Below are positions 53,873 through 63,200 of a stretch of DNA of 64,000 nucleotides, one piece after another. Origin of the DNA: Streptomyces sp. NRRL S-87 (GTDB lineage: Bacteria; Actinomycetota; Actinomycetes; Streptomycetales; Streptomycetaceae); contig NZ_JOGB01000013.1 of the NCBI RefSeq assembly GCF_000719335.1, positions 57,594-121,593 of the forward strand, in the 5' to 3' direction. The notes beneath the pieces were generated by a model, which was given only the letters and a program-made list of their open reading frames with translations, searched no databases and was not told the DNA's origin. Numbering within the stretch: position 1 is the stretch's first letter; the number at the start of each line of letters is the position of its first letter. The position numbers were made by a program, and so were the translations under genes.

Positions 53873-54535
53873 ATGGCAGTGATCTGCGTCGGAGGCATGA
53901 TCGGGATCGGCAAGACGAGCGTGGCCGAGCTGCTCGCGAAGGAGCTCGGCAGCCACGTCTTCTACGAGAGCGTCGACGACAACCCGATCCTCCCGCTCTT
54001 CTACACGGCGAGCCCCGAGGAGATCCAGGCGCGCCGCTACCCCTTCCTGCTCCAGCTCTACTTCCTGCAGACGCGCTTCGCCTCGATCAAGGAGGCGTAC
54101 AAGCAGGGCGACAACGTCCTCGACCGGTCCATCTACGAGGACTGGTACTTCGCCAAGGTCAACCACGACCTGGGCCGGATCAGCTCCCTCGAGATGCAGG
54201 TGTACGAGGGGCTGCTCGAGGAGATGATGCGCGAGATCGACGGCCTGCCCTACCGCAAGGCGCCGGATCTCATGGTCTACCTCCAGGCCGACTTCGACAC
54301 GGTGCTGCACCGCATCGGCCTGCGGGGACGCGATTTCGAGCAGGACGCCGGGCTCGTCGAGTACTACCGCACCCTCTGGTCCGGCTACGACGACTGGGTG
54401 CACAGGCACTACTCGGCCAGCGAGGTCCTCGTCGTCGACATGAACCGCACGGACGTGGTGAACAACCCCGACGACGCGGCCCGCGTGGTCCAGGAGGTCA
54501 AGGACGCCCTGGCCGCGGTCAGGCAGCGCGGCTGA
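53873..54535 (+). CDS. Deoxynucleoside kinase (dNK/dCK-type)
   Basis: A 220-aa P-loop kinase of the deoxyadenosine/deoxyguanosine/deoxycytidine kinase family. Walker A is GMIGIGKTS, followed by ESVDDNPILPLFY (substrate site), YFLQTRFASIKEA, the DRS motif in NVLDRSIYEDWYFAK and the LID region in LRGRDFEQDAGLVEYYR. Phosphorylates deoxynucleosides in the salvage pathway using ATP. Length matches Bacillus dAK/dGK. ATG 53873 has GGGAGAAG upstream; the frame begins only there. A single gene with a terminator hairpin downstream. Confidence 0.93.
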   Translation: MAVICVGGMIGIGKTSVAELLAKELGSHVFYESVDDNPILPLFYTASPEEIQARRYPFLLQLYFLQTRFASIKEAYKQGDNVLDRSIYEDWYFAKVNHDLGRISSLEMQVYEGLLEEMMREIDGLPYRKAPDLMVYLQADFDTVLHRIGLRGRDFEQDAGLVEYYRTLWSGYDDWVHRHYSASEVLVVDMNRTDVVNNPDDAARVVQEVKDALAAVRQRG

Positions 54536-54584
54536 CGCGGTCCCACCGGTCTTCTCCCCCTCCGCGCACGCGGAGGACCCTCGC

Positions 54585-54611
54585 CCGCCACGGCCGATCA
54601 GGCCGTGGCGG
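54585..54611 (+). terminator. Terminator hairpin after the nucleoside kinase
   Basis: CCGCCACGGCC and GGCCGTGGCGG form a perfect 11-bp stem around GATCA, 49 nt after the stop. A second, 8-bp hairpin CCTCCGCG-CA-CGCGGAGG precedes it at 54559-54576. Confidence 0.65.
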
Positions 54612-54777
54612 CGGCGTTTGCGGTGATCGGGCCGAACCGGCCACGGGGTGTCAAAGCGCACGGTAGCGTGAAGTGTCGCCCCGCCGCCTGCCCCTCCGGT
54701 GCCCCGTGGGCGGCTCCCGTGCCCCCGATCCTCCCCCCACCCGGTCCACCGCGCAGTCACCGACCGAAGGGAAGACC

Positions 54778-55854
54778 ATGAGCACTCACACTCCGACCAG
54801 CCCCTACCCGAACCTCCTGCGCTGGTTGAGCGGGCAGGCGCCCGACACCGGGAAGATCACCGACGAGCTGCGGACCATGGCCGGCGGGCCGCAGTACGGA
54901 CGGTTCGTTCAGGACCTCGAGGACGAGCGGGAGGGCTTCCGGGCGGCGCTGCTCGTGGCCTTCCCCCAAGTGGACCTGGCCAAGCCCGACTTCCCCGCGC
55001 CCCGGCAGCCGCTGCAGGACGTGAGCTCCGAGACGCTCCGGGCGGCCGCGGTCAGCTGCCTGACCTCGCTCGCACTCGGTGAGGCCCCGGGCACCTACAA
55101 CCCCGTGCACCTGTGGACCGGCCCCGACGGGGCGCTGCGGTACAAGGGCGGCGCGGTCCACGCCACCGTCGCGGGGGCGCGGCGGCGGATCCTCGTCGAC
55201 GCCAGCGGCGCCCTGTACGCCGCCGCCGCGCAGCACCCGTTCAAGCTCTGGCTGCGCAAGGGCGGGCAGGACGCCACGGTCCAGCACGTGGTCGGCATGG
55301 TCGCCGCCCCGACGGGCGGGTACGACGCCTGCAGCGCGCAGGGCGCCACCCCCTGGGAGAGTACGTACGGGACCCTGGACCAGCCCGCGGGGATCGTCCG
55401 GGCGATCACCAGGAGCGGCGCCTTCGCATCGATCGTGTGGGGAGCCTCGTACTGCACGGCCGGCTGGGTCGAGTCGCTGATGCCGACGCTCAGCACGCAG
55501 GGCCTCATCCCCCTGCCCGCGGGTGGGTCCGCCACGATCGGGCAGAACGTCCACTCGGCGCAGATCGTGGGCAGCGCCTGGCTCAGGGGCGTGGACGGGG
55601 TCGACTGCAAGCCCGACGCCATGCCGCCCCAGTGGCGGGCCGACGTGGGCGCCCGGCTCTGCCCGCGCGCGGCGCAGCACGTCCACCTCGGGCACATCGC
55701 CGACTTCTGCCAGATCCTCAAGGCGGCCGCGTTCCAGCCCGGTGGCACCGACCTGGTGGACCGGATCCGGTACCTGCTCGCCCACCACCCCGGCCGCCGG
55801 GCGGACCTGGAGTCGCTGCCCAACATCAAGAAGTACTACGCGCAGTGCTTCTGA
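54778..55854 (+). CDS. Hypothetical protein of 358 aa
   Basis: Unrecognised protein. It begins with TPTSPYPNLLRWLSGQAPDTGKI and an alpha-helical N-terminal third, then a middle region rich in Gly/Ala/Trp (HLWTGPDGALRYKGGAVHATVAGARRRILVD) and a C-terminal part with several Cys (GASYCTAGWVESL, GVDCKPDAMPPQW, ADFCQILKAAAFQPGG, YYAQCF). No signal peptide or membrane helix is evident. ATG 54778 follows GAAGGGAAG. It may be a cytoplasmic enzyme, but I can name no family or substrate. Between the nucleoside kinase and the biosynthetic cluster; whether it belongs to the cluster cannot be told. Confidence 0.75.
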   Translation: MSTHTPTSPYPNLLRWLSGQAPDTGKITDELRTMAGGPQYGRFVQDLEDEREGFRAALLVAFPQVDLAKPDFPAPRQPLQDVSSETLRAAAVSCLTSLALGEAPGTYNPVHLWTGPDGALRYKGGAVHATVAGARRRILVDASGALYAAAAQHPFKLWLRKGGQDATVQHVVGMVAAPTGGYDACSAQGATPWESTYGTLDQPAGIVRAITRSGAFASIVWGASYCTAGWVESLMPTLSTQGLIPLPAGGSATIGQNVHSAQIVGSAWLRGVDGVDCKPDAMPPQWRADVGARLCPRAAQHVHLGHIADFCQILKAAAFQPGGTDLVDRIRYLLAHHPGRRADLESLPNIKKYYAQCF

Positions 55855-55911
55855 CGGGTTGACGGACCCGCCCCGTGACCGCTGCGCCCCCGGCGTGCTA
55901 CGGGCCCCCTC

Positions 55912-55984
55912 ATGACAAACAATCCTGACTCTCTTGTCATCTCGCGAGTTGAGAGCTGTCATAACGCTGGACATGATCTGTCAT
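55912..55984 (+). promoter_or_regulatory. 22-bp phased TGTCAT repeats before the methyltransferase gene
   Basis: TGTCAT occurs at 55935, 55957 and 55979, exactly 22 bp apart. A perfect inverted partner, ATGACAA (55912-55918), faces TTGTCAT (55934-55940). A TAGCGT sequence at 55992-55997, 7 nt after the last repeat, fits a -10 element. The layout (22-bp direct heptamer-like repeats near -10) matches SARP activator boxes. The same element precedes the other cluster genes. Confidence 0.75.
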
Positions 55985-56002
55985 GGCTGGTTAGCGTGAG
56001 CG

Positions 56003-56051
56003 CGCAGATCTGCGATGGGTCGCTCAACCACCCGTGACGATCCACGGGTGG
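56003..56051 (+). promoter_or_regulatory. Palindrome and leader hairpin before the methyltransferase gene
   Basis: CGCAGATCTGCG (56003-56014) is a perfect 12-bp palindrome just after the proposed -10. CCACCCGTG (56028-56036) and CACGGGTGG (56043-56051) then form a perfect 9-bp stem with a 6-nt loop in the likely mRNA leader. They may be an operator and an mRNA hairpin; the roles are unknown. Confidence 0.45.
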
Positions 56052-56094
56052 CTTCAAGTCAGCGGTCAGTGACGTTGGAACGAGGGTGAAAATC

Positions 56095-57120
56095 GTGACA
56101 TCTGAGAGCGCGAGCAATCGTCGGCTGGCGGACGAGGTCGTGGCGAGCGGTGACGCGCCCGCGATCGCGGCAGCGGCGGCTCTGCTCGAAATGGGGGACC
56201 GCCTCGGCGTCCTCGACGTGATCATTCCGGGGAAGGAATTCGGCGTCGGGGAACTCGCCGCGCACACCGGCCTGCCCGAGCAGGGGGTCACCGACTACCT
56301 CGAGGCGATGGAGTCCGCGGGCATCATCACCCCCGGCCCCTCCGGCGCGGGCCACTTCGTGACCGTTGCGGACTTCGACCGCATCCAGCACCAGGCCGGC
56401 TACGTCTCCTGGGTGATGAACGCCAACCGGCCGTTCATCGAGAACGCCCGCGCCTACCTGTCCGACCCGGGCAAGGCCAGCGGCGCGTACATCCGCGACG
56501 GCCGCCAGGTCGCGGTCAGCTCCCAGTGGATGGGCTCCAAGGCGTTCTACCCCGCGGCCCTCGAGACCATCTTCGACGCGAAGCCGGAGCGCATCGCGGA
56601 CCTGGGGGCCGGCACCTGCCGGCTGCTCATCGAGGTGCTCCAGGAGCTCCCCGGCTGCTCCGGCGTCGGGCTCGACCTGGACGGCCCGTCCTGCAGCGCC
56701 GCCCGGCTGGCGGCCGAACAGGCCGGGGTCGCCGACCGGTTGACCGTCGTGGAGCGCACCATCCAGTCGATCGCCACCGACCCGTCGCCGGTCGAGGGCA
56801 GCGACGTCATCCACGCGGGCTTCGTCTTCCACGACATGATGCCGGAGGAGGAGCACGTCGCCGACGCGGTCCTCGCGAACTGCCGCGAGGCGCTGCGGCC
56901 GGGCGGCATCATGGCCATCACCGACGCCGTGCCGTACCTCCGCAACGAGCGCGAGCGGCGGTTCAGCGCCATCGTCACCTACTACCACCGCCAGTTCATG
57001 AAGCGGAAGCTCCTCACCCAGGAGGAGTGGGAGGCCAAACTGCGCGGCGCCGGCTTCAACGAGGTGCGGACCGTGGAGCTGGGCTTCCCCACCGGGCGCC
57101 TCTTCGTGGCGACCCGCTAG
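56095..57120 (+). CDS. SAM-dependent methyltransferase of the NRPS locus
   Basis: A 341-aa class I methyltransferase with an N-terminal winged-helix dimerisation domain ([32 protein letters not shown]) and a C-terminal Rossmann domain. SAM motif I is [16 protein letters not shown], motif [17 protein letters not shown], and later segments are [17 protein letters not shown] and [16 protein letters not shown]. This is the layout of secondary-metabolite O- and C-methyltransferases, including those acting on alpha-keto acids such as MppJ; the acceptor cannot be decided. GTG 56095 is preferred to GTG 56086 because GAGGG sits 8 nt upstream of it. Its promoter shares operator repeats with the oxygenase and the NRPS, so it likely tailors the same peptide or a building block. 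Confidence 0.88.
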   Translation: MTSESASNRRLADEVVASGDAPAIAAAAALLEMGDRLGVLDVIIPGKEFGVGELAAHTGLPEQGVTDYLEAMESAGIITPGPSGAGHFVTVADFDRIQHQAGYVSWVMNANRPFIENARAYLSDPGKASGAYIRDGRQVAVSSQWMGSKAFYPAALETIFDAKPERIADLGAGTCRLLIEVLQELPGCSGVGLDLDGPSCSAARLAAEQAGVADRLTVVERTIQSIATDPSPVEGSDVIHAGFVFHDMMPEEEHVADAVLANCREALRPGGIMAITDAVPYLRNERERRFSAIVTYYHRQFMKRKLLTQEEWEAKLRGAGFNEVRTVELGFPTGRLFVATR

Positions 57121-57142
57121 CGGGAACCGGCGCACCGGACAC

Positions 57143-57197
57143 GGGCGTGGCCTCCGAGCAGGAACCGACGGGTTCCGCCCGGAGGCCACGCCCTTTT
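57143..57197 (+). terminator. Terminator after the methyltransferase gene
   Basis: GGGCGTGGCCTCCG (57143-57156) and CGGAGGCCACGCCC (57180-57193) form a perfect 14-bp stem, with an inner GGAACC-GACG-GGTTCC hairpin, followed by TTTT. A textbook rho-independent terminator 22 nt after the stop. Confidence 0.93.
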
Positions 57198-57404
57198 GGG
57201 TGCACCCCGATCCGGTCGGTCCGGTCCGGCCCGGTCCGCCCGCCCCGGACGACCCCCTCCGCGGCGAACCGCTTCCGCAGAACGCCGGGCGCGAGCGCGT
57301 CGTGGGAGGCCTCGGCGGGACCCCGGCCGGTGTCGGCGAACTCGTAGCGGACCGCGTCTTCCACGGCTGCACTCCACGAGCGGTCCGTCGCCCGGCGGAA
57401 CGCG
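57198..57404. other. Spacer between terminators of two convergent genes
   Basis: On the minus strand an open frame reads sensible-looking residues (SWSAAVEDAVRYEFADTG) with no start codon context, ribosome-binding site or family match. It could be a gene remnant or chance. Nothing else noted. Confidence 0.3.
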
Positions 57405-57439
57405 CGACGCCCGCGCTCCGTAGGGGAGCGCGGGCGTCG
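57405..57439 (-). terminator. Terminator hairpin of the MFS gene
   Basis: CGACGCCCGCGCTCC (57405-57419) and GGAGCGCGGGCGTCG (57425-57439) form a perfect 15-bp stem with a 5-nt loop, 60 nt beyond the MFS stop on the minus strand. No U-tract. Confidence 0.7.
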
Positions 57440-57498
57440 TCGCGTGCCGCGTACGGGTGCCCCGGCGCGCCGTGCAGGGTCCGGCCGGCCCGTCGGGG

Positions 57499-58866
57499 TC
57501 ACTCCGGCCAGCGGGCCGCCGCCACGCCCCGGTCGGCCACTCCGACGAGCGTGACCACGGCCTGCAGGCCGCCCAGGGCGAGGATGGCTCCGGTGGTGCC
57601 GGCGAACTGCAGGAGCAGGCCGGCCCCGAGGGTGCCCGCGGCCGGGCCGCACTGCAGGACGGTCATGGTGGCGACGATCGTCCGGCCGCGCCGGTCCTCG
57701 GGCACCTGGCGCAGGATCATGATGTCGATCAGGACCCGCAGCGCCGGCGTCGTCAGCGTCGCGACGACCAGCACGCCGAACACCCACCACCAGGCGAACG
57801 GCGCCGCCAGCAGGGTCACGCACAGGGCCGCGACCGCCGAGACGAGCAGCAGCAGCCGGCCCGGCGCCATCCACCCGTGCAGCCGCTTGACCAGCAGCGA
57901 GCCCAGCAGCATCCCCACCGCACTGCCGGTCAGGGCGAAGCCCACCAGGCCCGGTGGTGTGTCCTGGGCCTGGAGCTTCACCACCACGGTCAGCGTGACC
58001 GCGGTGAGGACCAGGTAGAAGGTGCCCACCAGGAGGAGGGAGCCGCGCAGGGCGGGCTGCCGCACCAGCTCCAGCACGCCCGCGAAGGCGCCCCCCGACT
58101 CCTCGGCGGCCGCGGCGCCGCGCTCCTCGCCGTCCCCGCCCCCCGCCCCGTCCCCGGCCCCGGCCCCCGCGTCGGCGGCCGGGTCCTTCGCGCGCGGCGG
58201 CACCCGTACGAACAGGGTGCACACCAGCGACACCGAGAAGGTGACGGCGCACGCCACGAACGGGACCACGCGCGAGACCCCGTACAGCGCGCCGCCCACC
58301 GCAGGGCCGAGCAGGCCGGCGGCGCCCTCGCGCACCTCGTCCTGGGTGAGTGCCTGGGTCAGCTGCTCGTCGGGCACCACGGCGCGGATCAGCAGCATGC
58401 GCACGGGTCCGCCGAACGCCGTCCCCACGCCCAACACGACGGCCACCAGCAGGAGATGGACGGCGGTCAGCCGGTCCATGGCCAGGGCGACCGCCACCGA
58501 GGCGGTGGCCACGGCCCGGGCCGCCTCCGCGCCGACGAGGACCCGGCGGTGGTCCCAGCGGTCGGCGAGCACCCCGATGGGCAGCCCGAACAGCAGGATC
58601 ACGATGAGCTGGGTGAAGCCGAAGAGACCGGCCAGCGCGGGGGACCCCGTCAGGGCCAGCACCAGCAGCGGGTAGGCGACGTCGGCAGCCTCCACACCGA
58701 GCGTGGTGCTGGTGGCGCCGACCCAGAGCAGCTGGAAGCGCCAGTTGCGGCGCAGCGGTACGAGCGGGGGCCGGTCGCGGGCGGTCCCCGCGGCCGGCCC
58801 CGACCCGTCGTCCTGCTCCGGGGGCCCCGGGGGCACCTCGCGTGGTTCGGTCTCGGACTGGCTCAT
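57499..58866 (-). CDS. MFS exporter of the NRPS locus
   Basis: A 455-aa major-facilitator transporter of the EntS/MFS_3 type, expected to export the nonribosomal peptide. A charged N-terminus (SETEPREVPPGPPEQDDG) precedes about twelve membrane helices, for example LAGLFGFTQLIVILLFGLPIGVLADRWDHRRVLVGAE with the motif-A-like GVLADRWDHRR, VHLLLVAVVLGVGTAFGGPV and LLVGTFYLVLTAVTLTVVV. An acidic, Gly/Ala-rich cytoplasmic loop (DAGAGAGDGAGGGDGEERG) lies mid-protein. ATG 58866 has AGGGAG about 14 nt upstream. It follows the oxygenase gene on the same strand (160-nt gap) and may be co-transcribed from the repeat-containing promoter at about 59.9 kb. Confidence 0.87.
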   Translation of the reverse strand: MSQSETEPREVPPGPPEQDDGSGPAAGTARDRPPLVPLRRNWRFQLLWVGATSTTLGVEAADVAYPLLVLALTGSPALAGLFGFTQLIVILLFGLPIGVLADRWDHRRVLVGAEAARAVATASVAVALAMDRLTAVHLLLVAVVLGVGTAFGGPVRMLLIRAVVPDEQLTQALTQDEVREGAAGLLGPAVGGALYGVSRVVPFVACAVTFSVSLVCTLFVRVPPRAKDPAADAGAGAGDGAGGGDGEERGAAAAEESGGAFAGVLELVRQPALRGSLLLVGTFYLVLTAVTLTVVVKLQAQDTPPGLVGFALTGSAVGMLLGSLLVKRLHGWMAPGRLLLLVSAVAALCVTLLAAPFAWWWVFGVLVVATLTTPALRVLIDIMILRQVPEDRRGRTIVATMTVLQCGPAAGTLGAGLLLQFAGTTGAILALGGLQAVVTLVGVADRGVAAARWPE

Positions 58867-59026
58867 GTGCGCTCGGTCTCCCTGTCCTCGGAAGGGGCGG
58901 GGGCCGCCCCGGCGGGCGCGGGCACCCCGCGGGCGGGTACGGCGACGTCGGCGTGCCGCGCCCCGTGCCCGCCCCGCGTGCGACCGCTGTTGACCTTGAT
59001 CGACGGCACGGTCAGGGCCCGGAGGG

Positions 59027-59836
59027 CTACGACCACAGGCACAGCGGGCCGCGCCCCGTGACCCCGATGAAGAACGAGAGCGTGACCCGGCGGCCGTCGC
59101 CCTCGACGGGCTCCACGAGGTGGTAGTTGCGGGGGTCGAAGAACACCGCGTCGCCGAGGTCGGCGCGCATGACCGCGGCCGGCTCGCCCTCGACCAGCGA
59201 GCGTTCGTAGCCGTAGCCGTCCCGGCGCTGCTCGTCGCCAGGCCGCCAGCGGCGGCGGAAGGCGACGGCCTCGCCGCCCGCGGACGGCACCGACAGGTGG
59301 CAGTTGAAGGCGATCTGGGCGATCGGCGCCTGGTCCAGCACCCCGGCGAACTCCCGGATGACCTCGTCGAAGTGCATCCGGGCGCCGTTGTTGATCTCCC
59401 GGATGATGCCGGCGAACATGTCCCGGCCGTCGGAGGTGGCCGGCCGGACCTCGTCGCCCCAGGCGCGGGCCACCTCGGCGGCGGCGAGGGCCATGGGGTC
59501 GCCCCCGGCGAGCAGGGTCGAGCGGGCGCGGGCGGACCGGGCGGCGTACTCCCAGTACTCCTCGCGGAGCTTGCCGTCACCGTAGAAGTCGTAGGCGACC
59601 GGGCCGAGTTTGGCGATCCGGGGCTGGACGAGCACTTCGTCGTAGGAGCCCATCTCGCAGGTCTCGAGGGCGTGCATGATCTCGTGGCACTGTGCGGGGT
59701 CGAAGAACCGCCTGATCCGTACGGAGCCGACGGATCCCGCGGCCAAGCACGTGATGTGGTGTTCCGTCAGGCGGTCGGCCACCTCGTTCGAGAACAGTTC
59801 GGGGATGGCGGGAGGGCTGGCGGGTGCGGTACTCAC
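59027..59836 (-). CDS. 2-oxoglutarate/Fe(II)-dependent oxygenase
   Basis: A 269-aa non-heme iron oxygenase. The facial triad is visible: His and Asp in ARMHFDEVIREF (about His154, Asp156) and the distal His in FDPRNYHLVEPV (about 239), with the 2-oxoglutarate Arg in GRRVTLSFFIG. The HxD motif, rather than HxG or HxA, argues for a hydroxylase or related oxidation, not a halogenase. GTG 59836 is chosen as the first start after an Arg/Ser-rich shadow; AAGGGAG lies 14 nt upstream. Divergent from the NRPS gene and sharing its promoter repeats, it probably hydroxylates an amino acid, free or carrier-bound. The substrate is unknown. Confidence 0.87.
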   Translation of the reverse strand: MSTAPASPPAIPELFSNEVADRLTEHHITCLAAGSVGSVRIRRFFDPAQCHEIMHALETCEMGSYDEVLVQPRIAKLGPVAYDFYGDGKLREEYWEYAARSARARSTLLAGGDPMALAAAEVARAWGDEVRPATSDGRDMFAGIIREINNGARMHFDEVIREFAGVLDQAPIAQIAFNCHLSVPSAGGEAVAFRRRWRPGDEQRRDGYGYERSLVEGEPAAVMRADLGDAVFFDPRNYHLVEPVEGDGRRVTLSFFIGVTGRGPLCLWS

Positions 59837-59929
59837 GGCTCGGGATGCTCCCTTCTGGAAGGGGCGGGCGTCGTCGCGGCTGCCGCGGCGGACGGCCCCA
59901 TGGGCCCGCGCTGGTGACTGCGGCGTCGG

Positions 59930-59998
59930 TGACAAGTTAGTCATGCCTGACAGGACGTGTCCAGCGCCCGTGACAATTGGGCGAGGGCTTAATGACAA
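59930..59998 (-). promoter_or_regulatory. TGTCA repeats before the oxygenase gene
   Basis: On the minus strand, TTGTCA starts at 59998, 59976 and 59935, and CTGTCA at 59953. Spacings are 22, 23 and 18 bp, so only the first pair is exactly 22 bp. The nearest copy ends 94 nt before the oxygenase start. Same motif and orientation relative to the gene as upstream of the methyltransferase and NRPS genes. Confidence 0.65.
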
Positions 59999-60103
59999 GC
60001 GATTCACCCAGGTGAGCGTCCAAAGTGCGGACATCGCGTCGATCGGCGCGCCTCATCCCCCTGCTGGTCTGCATATCTGCCCCGACCAAAGCCTTGACCG
60101 TTG
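59999..60103. other. Central part of the divergent oxygenase/NRPS promoter region
   Basis: AT-richer than the rest of the window (for example TCTGCATATCTGC at 60068-60080). It probably holds promoter elements; no ORF or RNA gene found. Confidence 0.4.
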
Positions 60104-60143
60104 TGTCAAAGAATCGATCGTCGGTTGTCATAATTTCTAGACG
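60104..60143 (+). promoter_or_regulatory. 22-bp phased TGTCA repeats and -10-like site before the NRPS gene
   Basis: TGTCAA at 60104 and TGTCAT at 60126 are exactly 22 bp apart. TAGACG at 60138-60143 lies 6 nt after the second copy and could be a -10 element. The last repeat ends 93 nt before the NRPS ATG, nearly the same distance as for the oxygenase. SARP-like box. Confidence 0.72.
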
Positions 60144-60224
60144 CATGATGCCAACCTGGTTATGGTGATGCCGGATCAGGATGTGCAGGGAGCTCGTGCG
60201 GCCGACCCCATGATGGAGTGACGA

Positions 60225-63200
60225 ATGCCTGACGCCCGGGACCTGAAGCTGACCCAGGACTCCGTCTCCCCAGGGCCCGGCGCGGTCCCGGCGGGCGGCG
60301 GCGGAGCCGAGCGGCCGGTCGGCCCGACGACCCTCCCGGAACTGTTCCAGGCCCAGGTGCGGCGCACCCCGGACGCGCCCGCGCTGCTCACCGACGCCGG
60401 CGAGTGGTCGTACGCCCGGCTCGACTCCTGGGCGAACCGCCTGGCCCGGCTGCTGGTCGAGCACGGAGCCGGCCCCGAGTCCGTCGTCGCCGTGGCGGTG
60501 CCCCGCTCGGCCGAACTGGTCGTCGCCCTGCTGGCGGTGCACAAGGCGGGCGCCGCCTACCTGCCGCTGGACACGGACTACCCGGCCGACCGACTGGCGT
60601 TCATGCTGGCCGACGCCCGGCCCGTCTGCGTCCTGGCGGCGAGCGGGGTGGCCCTGCCGGACGCGCAGGCGCCGACGGTCCTGCTGGACGAGCCCGACCT
60701 GCTCGACGGCCGCGCCGACGACCCCCTGCCGCCCCGGGCGGTCCCCGCGAACCCGGCGTACGTGATCTACACCTCCGGGTCCACCGGGCGCCCCAAGGGC
60801 GTGCTGGTCCCGCACGAGGGAATCGTCAACCGGCTGCTCTGGATCCAGGACGCGTACGGCCTGACCGACCGCGACCGGGTGCTGCAGAAGACCCCGTCGA
60901 GCTTCGACGTCTCCGTCCAGGAGTTCTTCTGGCCGCTAGTCACCGGCGCCGCCCTCGTGGTCGCCGCGCCCGGCGGGCACCGGGACCCCGCCTACCTCGC
61001 CCGGCTGATCCGCGAACGCCGGGTCACCGCCGTGCACTTCGTCCCCTCGATGCTGCAGGTCTTCCTGGCCGAGCCGACCGCCGCGGGGTGCACCGGCCTG
61101 CGCCTGGTGCTGTGCAGCGGCGAGGGCCTGCCGGCCGCCCTGGCGGAGCGCTTCCACCGGGTGCTCGGCGGCGTCCGCCTGCACAACCTGTACGGCCCCA
61201 CCGAGGCCTCCATCGACGTCACCGCGGCCGAATCCCGGCCCGGGGACGCGGCGGGCGCGGGCGGTCTCGTCCCCGTCGGCCGGCCCGTCTGGAACACCCG
61301 CCTGTACGTCCTGGACGCCGCCCTCACCCCCGTGGCGTCCGGCGAGGAGGGCGAGCTCTACCTGGCCGGCGTGCAGCTGGGCCGCGGCTACCTCGACCGC
61401 CCGGGCCTGACCGCGGAGCGGTTCGTCGCGGACCCGTTCGGGCCGGCCGGCACGCGGATGTACCGCACCGGTGACCTCGTCCGGTGGAACGCGGACGGCG
61501 GTCTCGACTTCGTGGGCCGGGCCGACCAGCAGGTCAAGATCCGCGGCTTCCGCGTGGAGCCGGGCGAGATCGAGGCCGAGCTGACGGCCGATCCGGCCGT
61601 CGGGCACGCGGCGGTCGTCGCCCGCGAGGACCGGCCGGGGGACCTGCGCCTGGTCGCCTACGTGGTGCCCGCGGCCGACGCGGTGGCCGACCCGGAGCGG
61701 ATCCGACGGCGGCTGGCGGCCGTGCTGCCCGCGCACATGGTGCCGTCGGCGCTGCTGGTGCTGCCCGCGCTGCCGCTGACGCCGAACGGGAAGCTGGACC
61801 GCGCGGCCCTGCCCGCCCCCGACTTCTCGGCCGCCGTCACGGACGAAGCGCCGCGCACCGAGCGGGAGGAGGTGCTGTGCGGCCTGTTCGCCGAGGTGCT
61901 GGGCCTGGACCGGGTCGGCGTCCACGACGACTTCTTCGACCTGGGCGGCCATTCGCTGCTGGCCACCCGGCTGGCGAACCGGATCCGTACCGTGCTCGGC
62001 GCGCAGCTGGGACTCTCCGCCCTCTTCGCGGCGCCGACGGTCGCCGGGGTCGCGGCCGTCCTGTCCCCGGACACCGCCGGCCCGGCGCGCCCGGCTCCGC
62101 GGCCTCGCCCCGAGCCCGACCGCCCCGCCGAACTGAGCTACGCCCAACGGCGTTTGTGGTTCCTCGCCCAGATGGAGGGGCCCACCGCGACGTACCACAT
62201 CCCGCTCGCCCTGCGGCTGCACGGGACCGTCGACGAGGCCGTGCTCGAGACCGCCCTCGCCGACGTCGTGGCCCGGCACGAGAGCCTGCGGACGGTCTTC
62301 CACGAGGTCGACGGCGAACCCGTCCAGGTGGTGCTGCCCGCCGAGGCGGCCGCCGCCGCGCTGACCGTGGCCGACGTCACCCCCGCCGAGCTGCCCGCCG
62401 CGGTCGCCGAGGCGTCCCGCCGCACGTTCGACCTGGCCGAGGACCTGCCGCTGCGGGCCTGGCTGTTCCGGACCGGAGCCCAGGAGTCGGTGCTGCTGCT
62501 GGTCCTGCACCACATCGCCGGCGACGGCTGGTCGATGGAACCCCTCGCGCGCGATCTGGGCCTGGCCTACGTCGCCCGGTCGGGCGGCGCCGCGCCGGCC
62601 CCGGCCCCGCTGCCGGTGCAGTACGCCGACTACGCCCGCTGGCAGCACGGACTGCTCGGCGACCCCCAGGACCCCGGCACCCTGGCCGGCCGCCAACTCG
62701 CCTACTGGCGCGAGGCCCTGGCCGGCATCCCGGAGGAGATCGAACTCCCCCGGGACCGGCCCCGGCCGGCCGCGCCGAGCCACCTCGGCGCCCGGGTGAC
62801 CGCCGAGATCGACGCCACCCTGCACGGCAGGCTCCAGGCGCTCTCCCGGCAGTACGGGACCACCCTCTTCATGGCCGTGCAGGCGGGCCTGTCCGCGCTG
62901 CTCACCCGGCTCGGCGCGGGCACCGACGTCCCCGTCGGCTCCGTGGTCGCGGGCCGCACCGACGAGGCCCTGGACGACCTGGTCGGGTTCTTCGTCAACA
63001 CGCTGGTGCTGCGCACCGACACCTCCGGCAACCCGACCTTCGGTGAGCTGCTGGAGCGGGTACGGGCCACCGACCTGGCCGCCCAGGACCACCAGGACCT
63101 GCCCTTCGACCTGCTGGTCGAGGCCCTCAACCCGGTGCGCTCGCGCGCCCGGCACCCCCTCTTCCAGGTCGCCCTGGTGCTGCAGAACAACGCCTCGGCC

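Noticed and set aside
54640..54680. TGTCAA near a TAGCGT upstream of the 358-aa hypothetical gene as a further member of the cluster regulon
   Set aside because: There is only one TGTCA copy at the right position; a second TGTC is 25 bp away and lacks the following A. It does not show the 22-bp phasing.
57198..57404. Minus-strand coding-like segment (SWSAAVEDAVRYEFADTG) between terminators
   Set aside because: No start codon with a ribosome-binding site, no family resemblance, and it sits between the terminators of two convergent genes.
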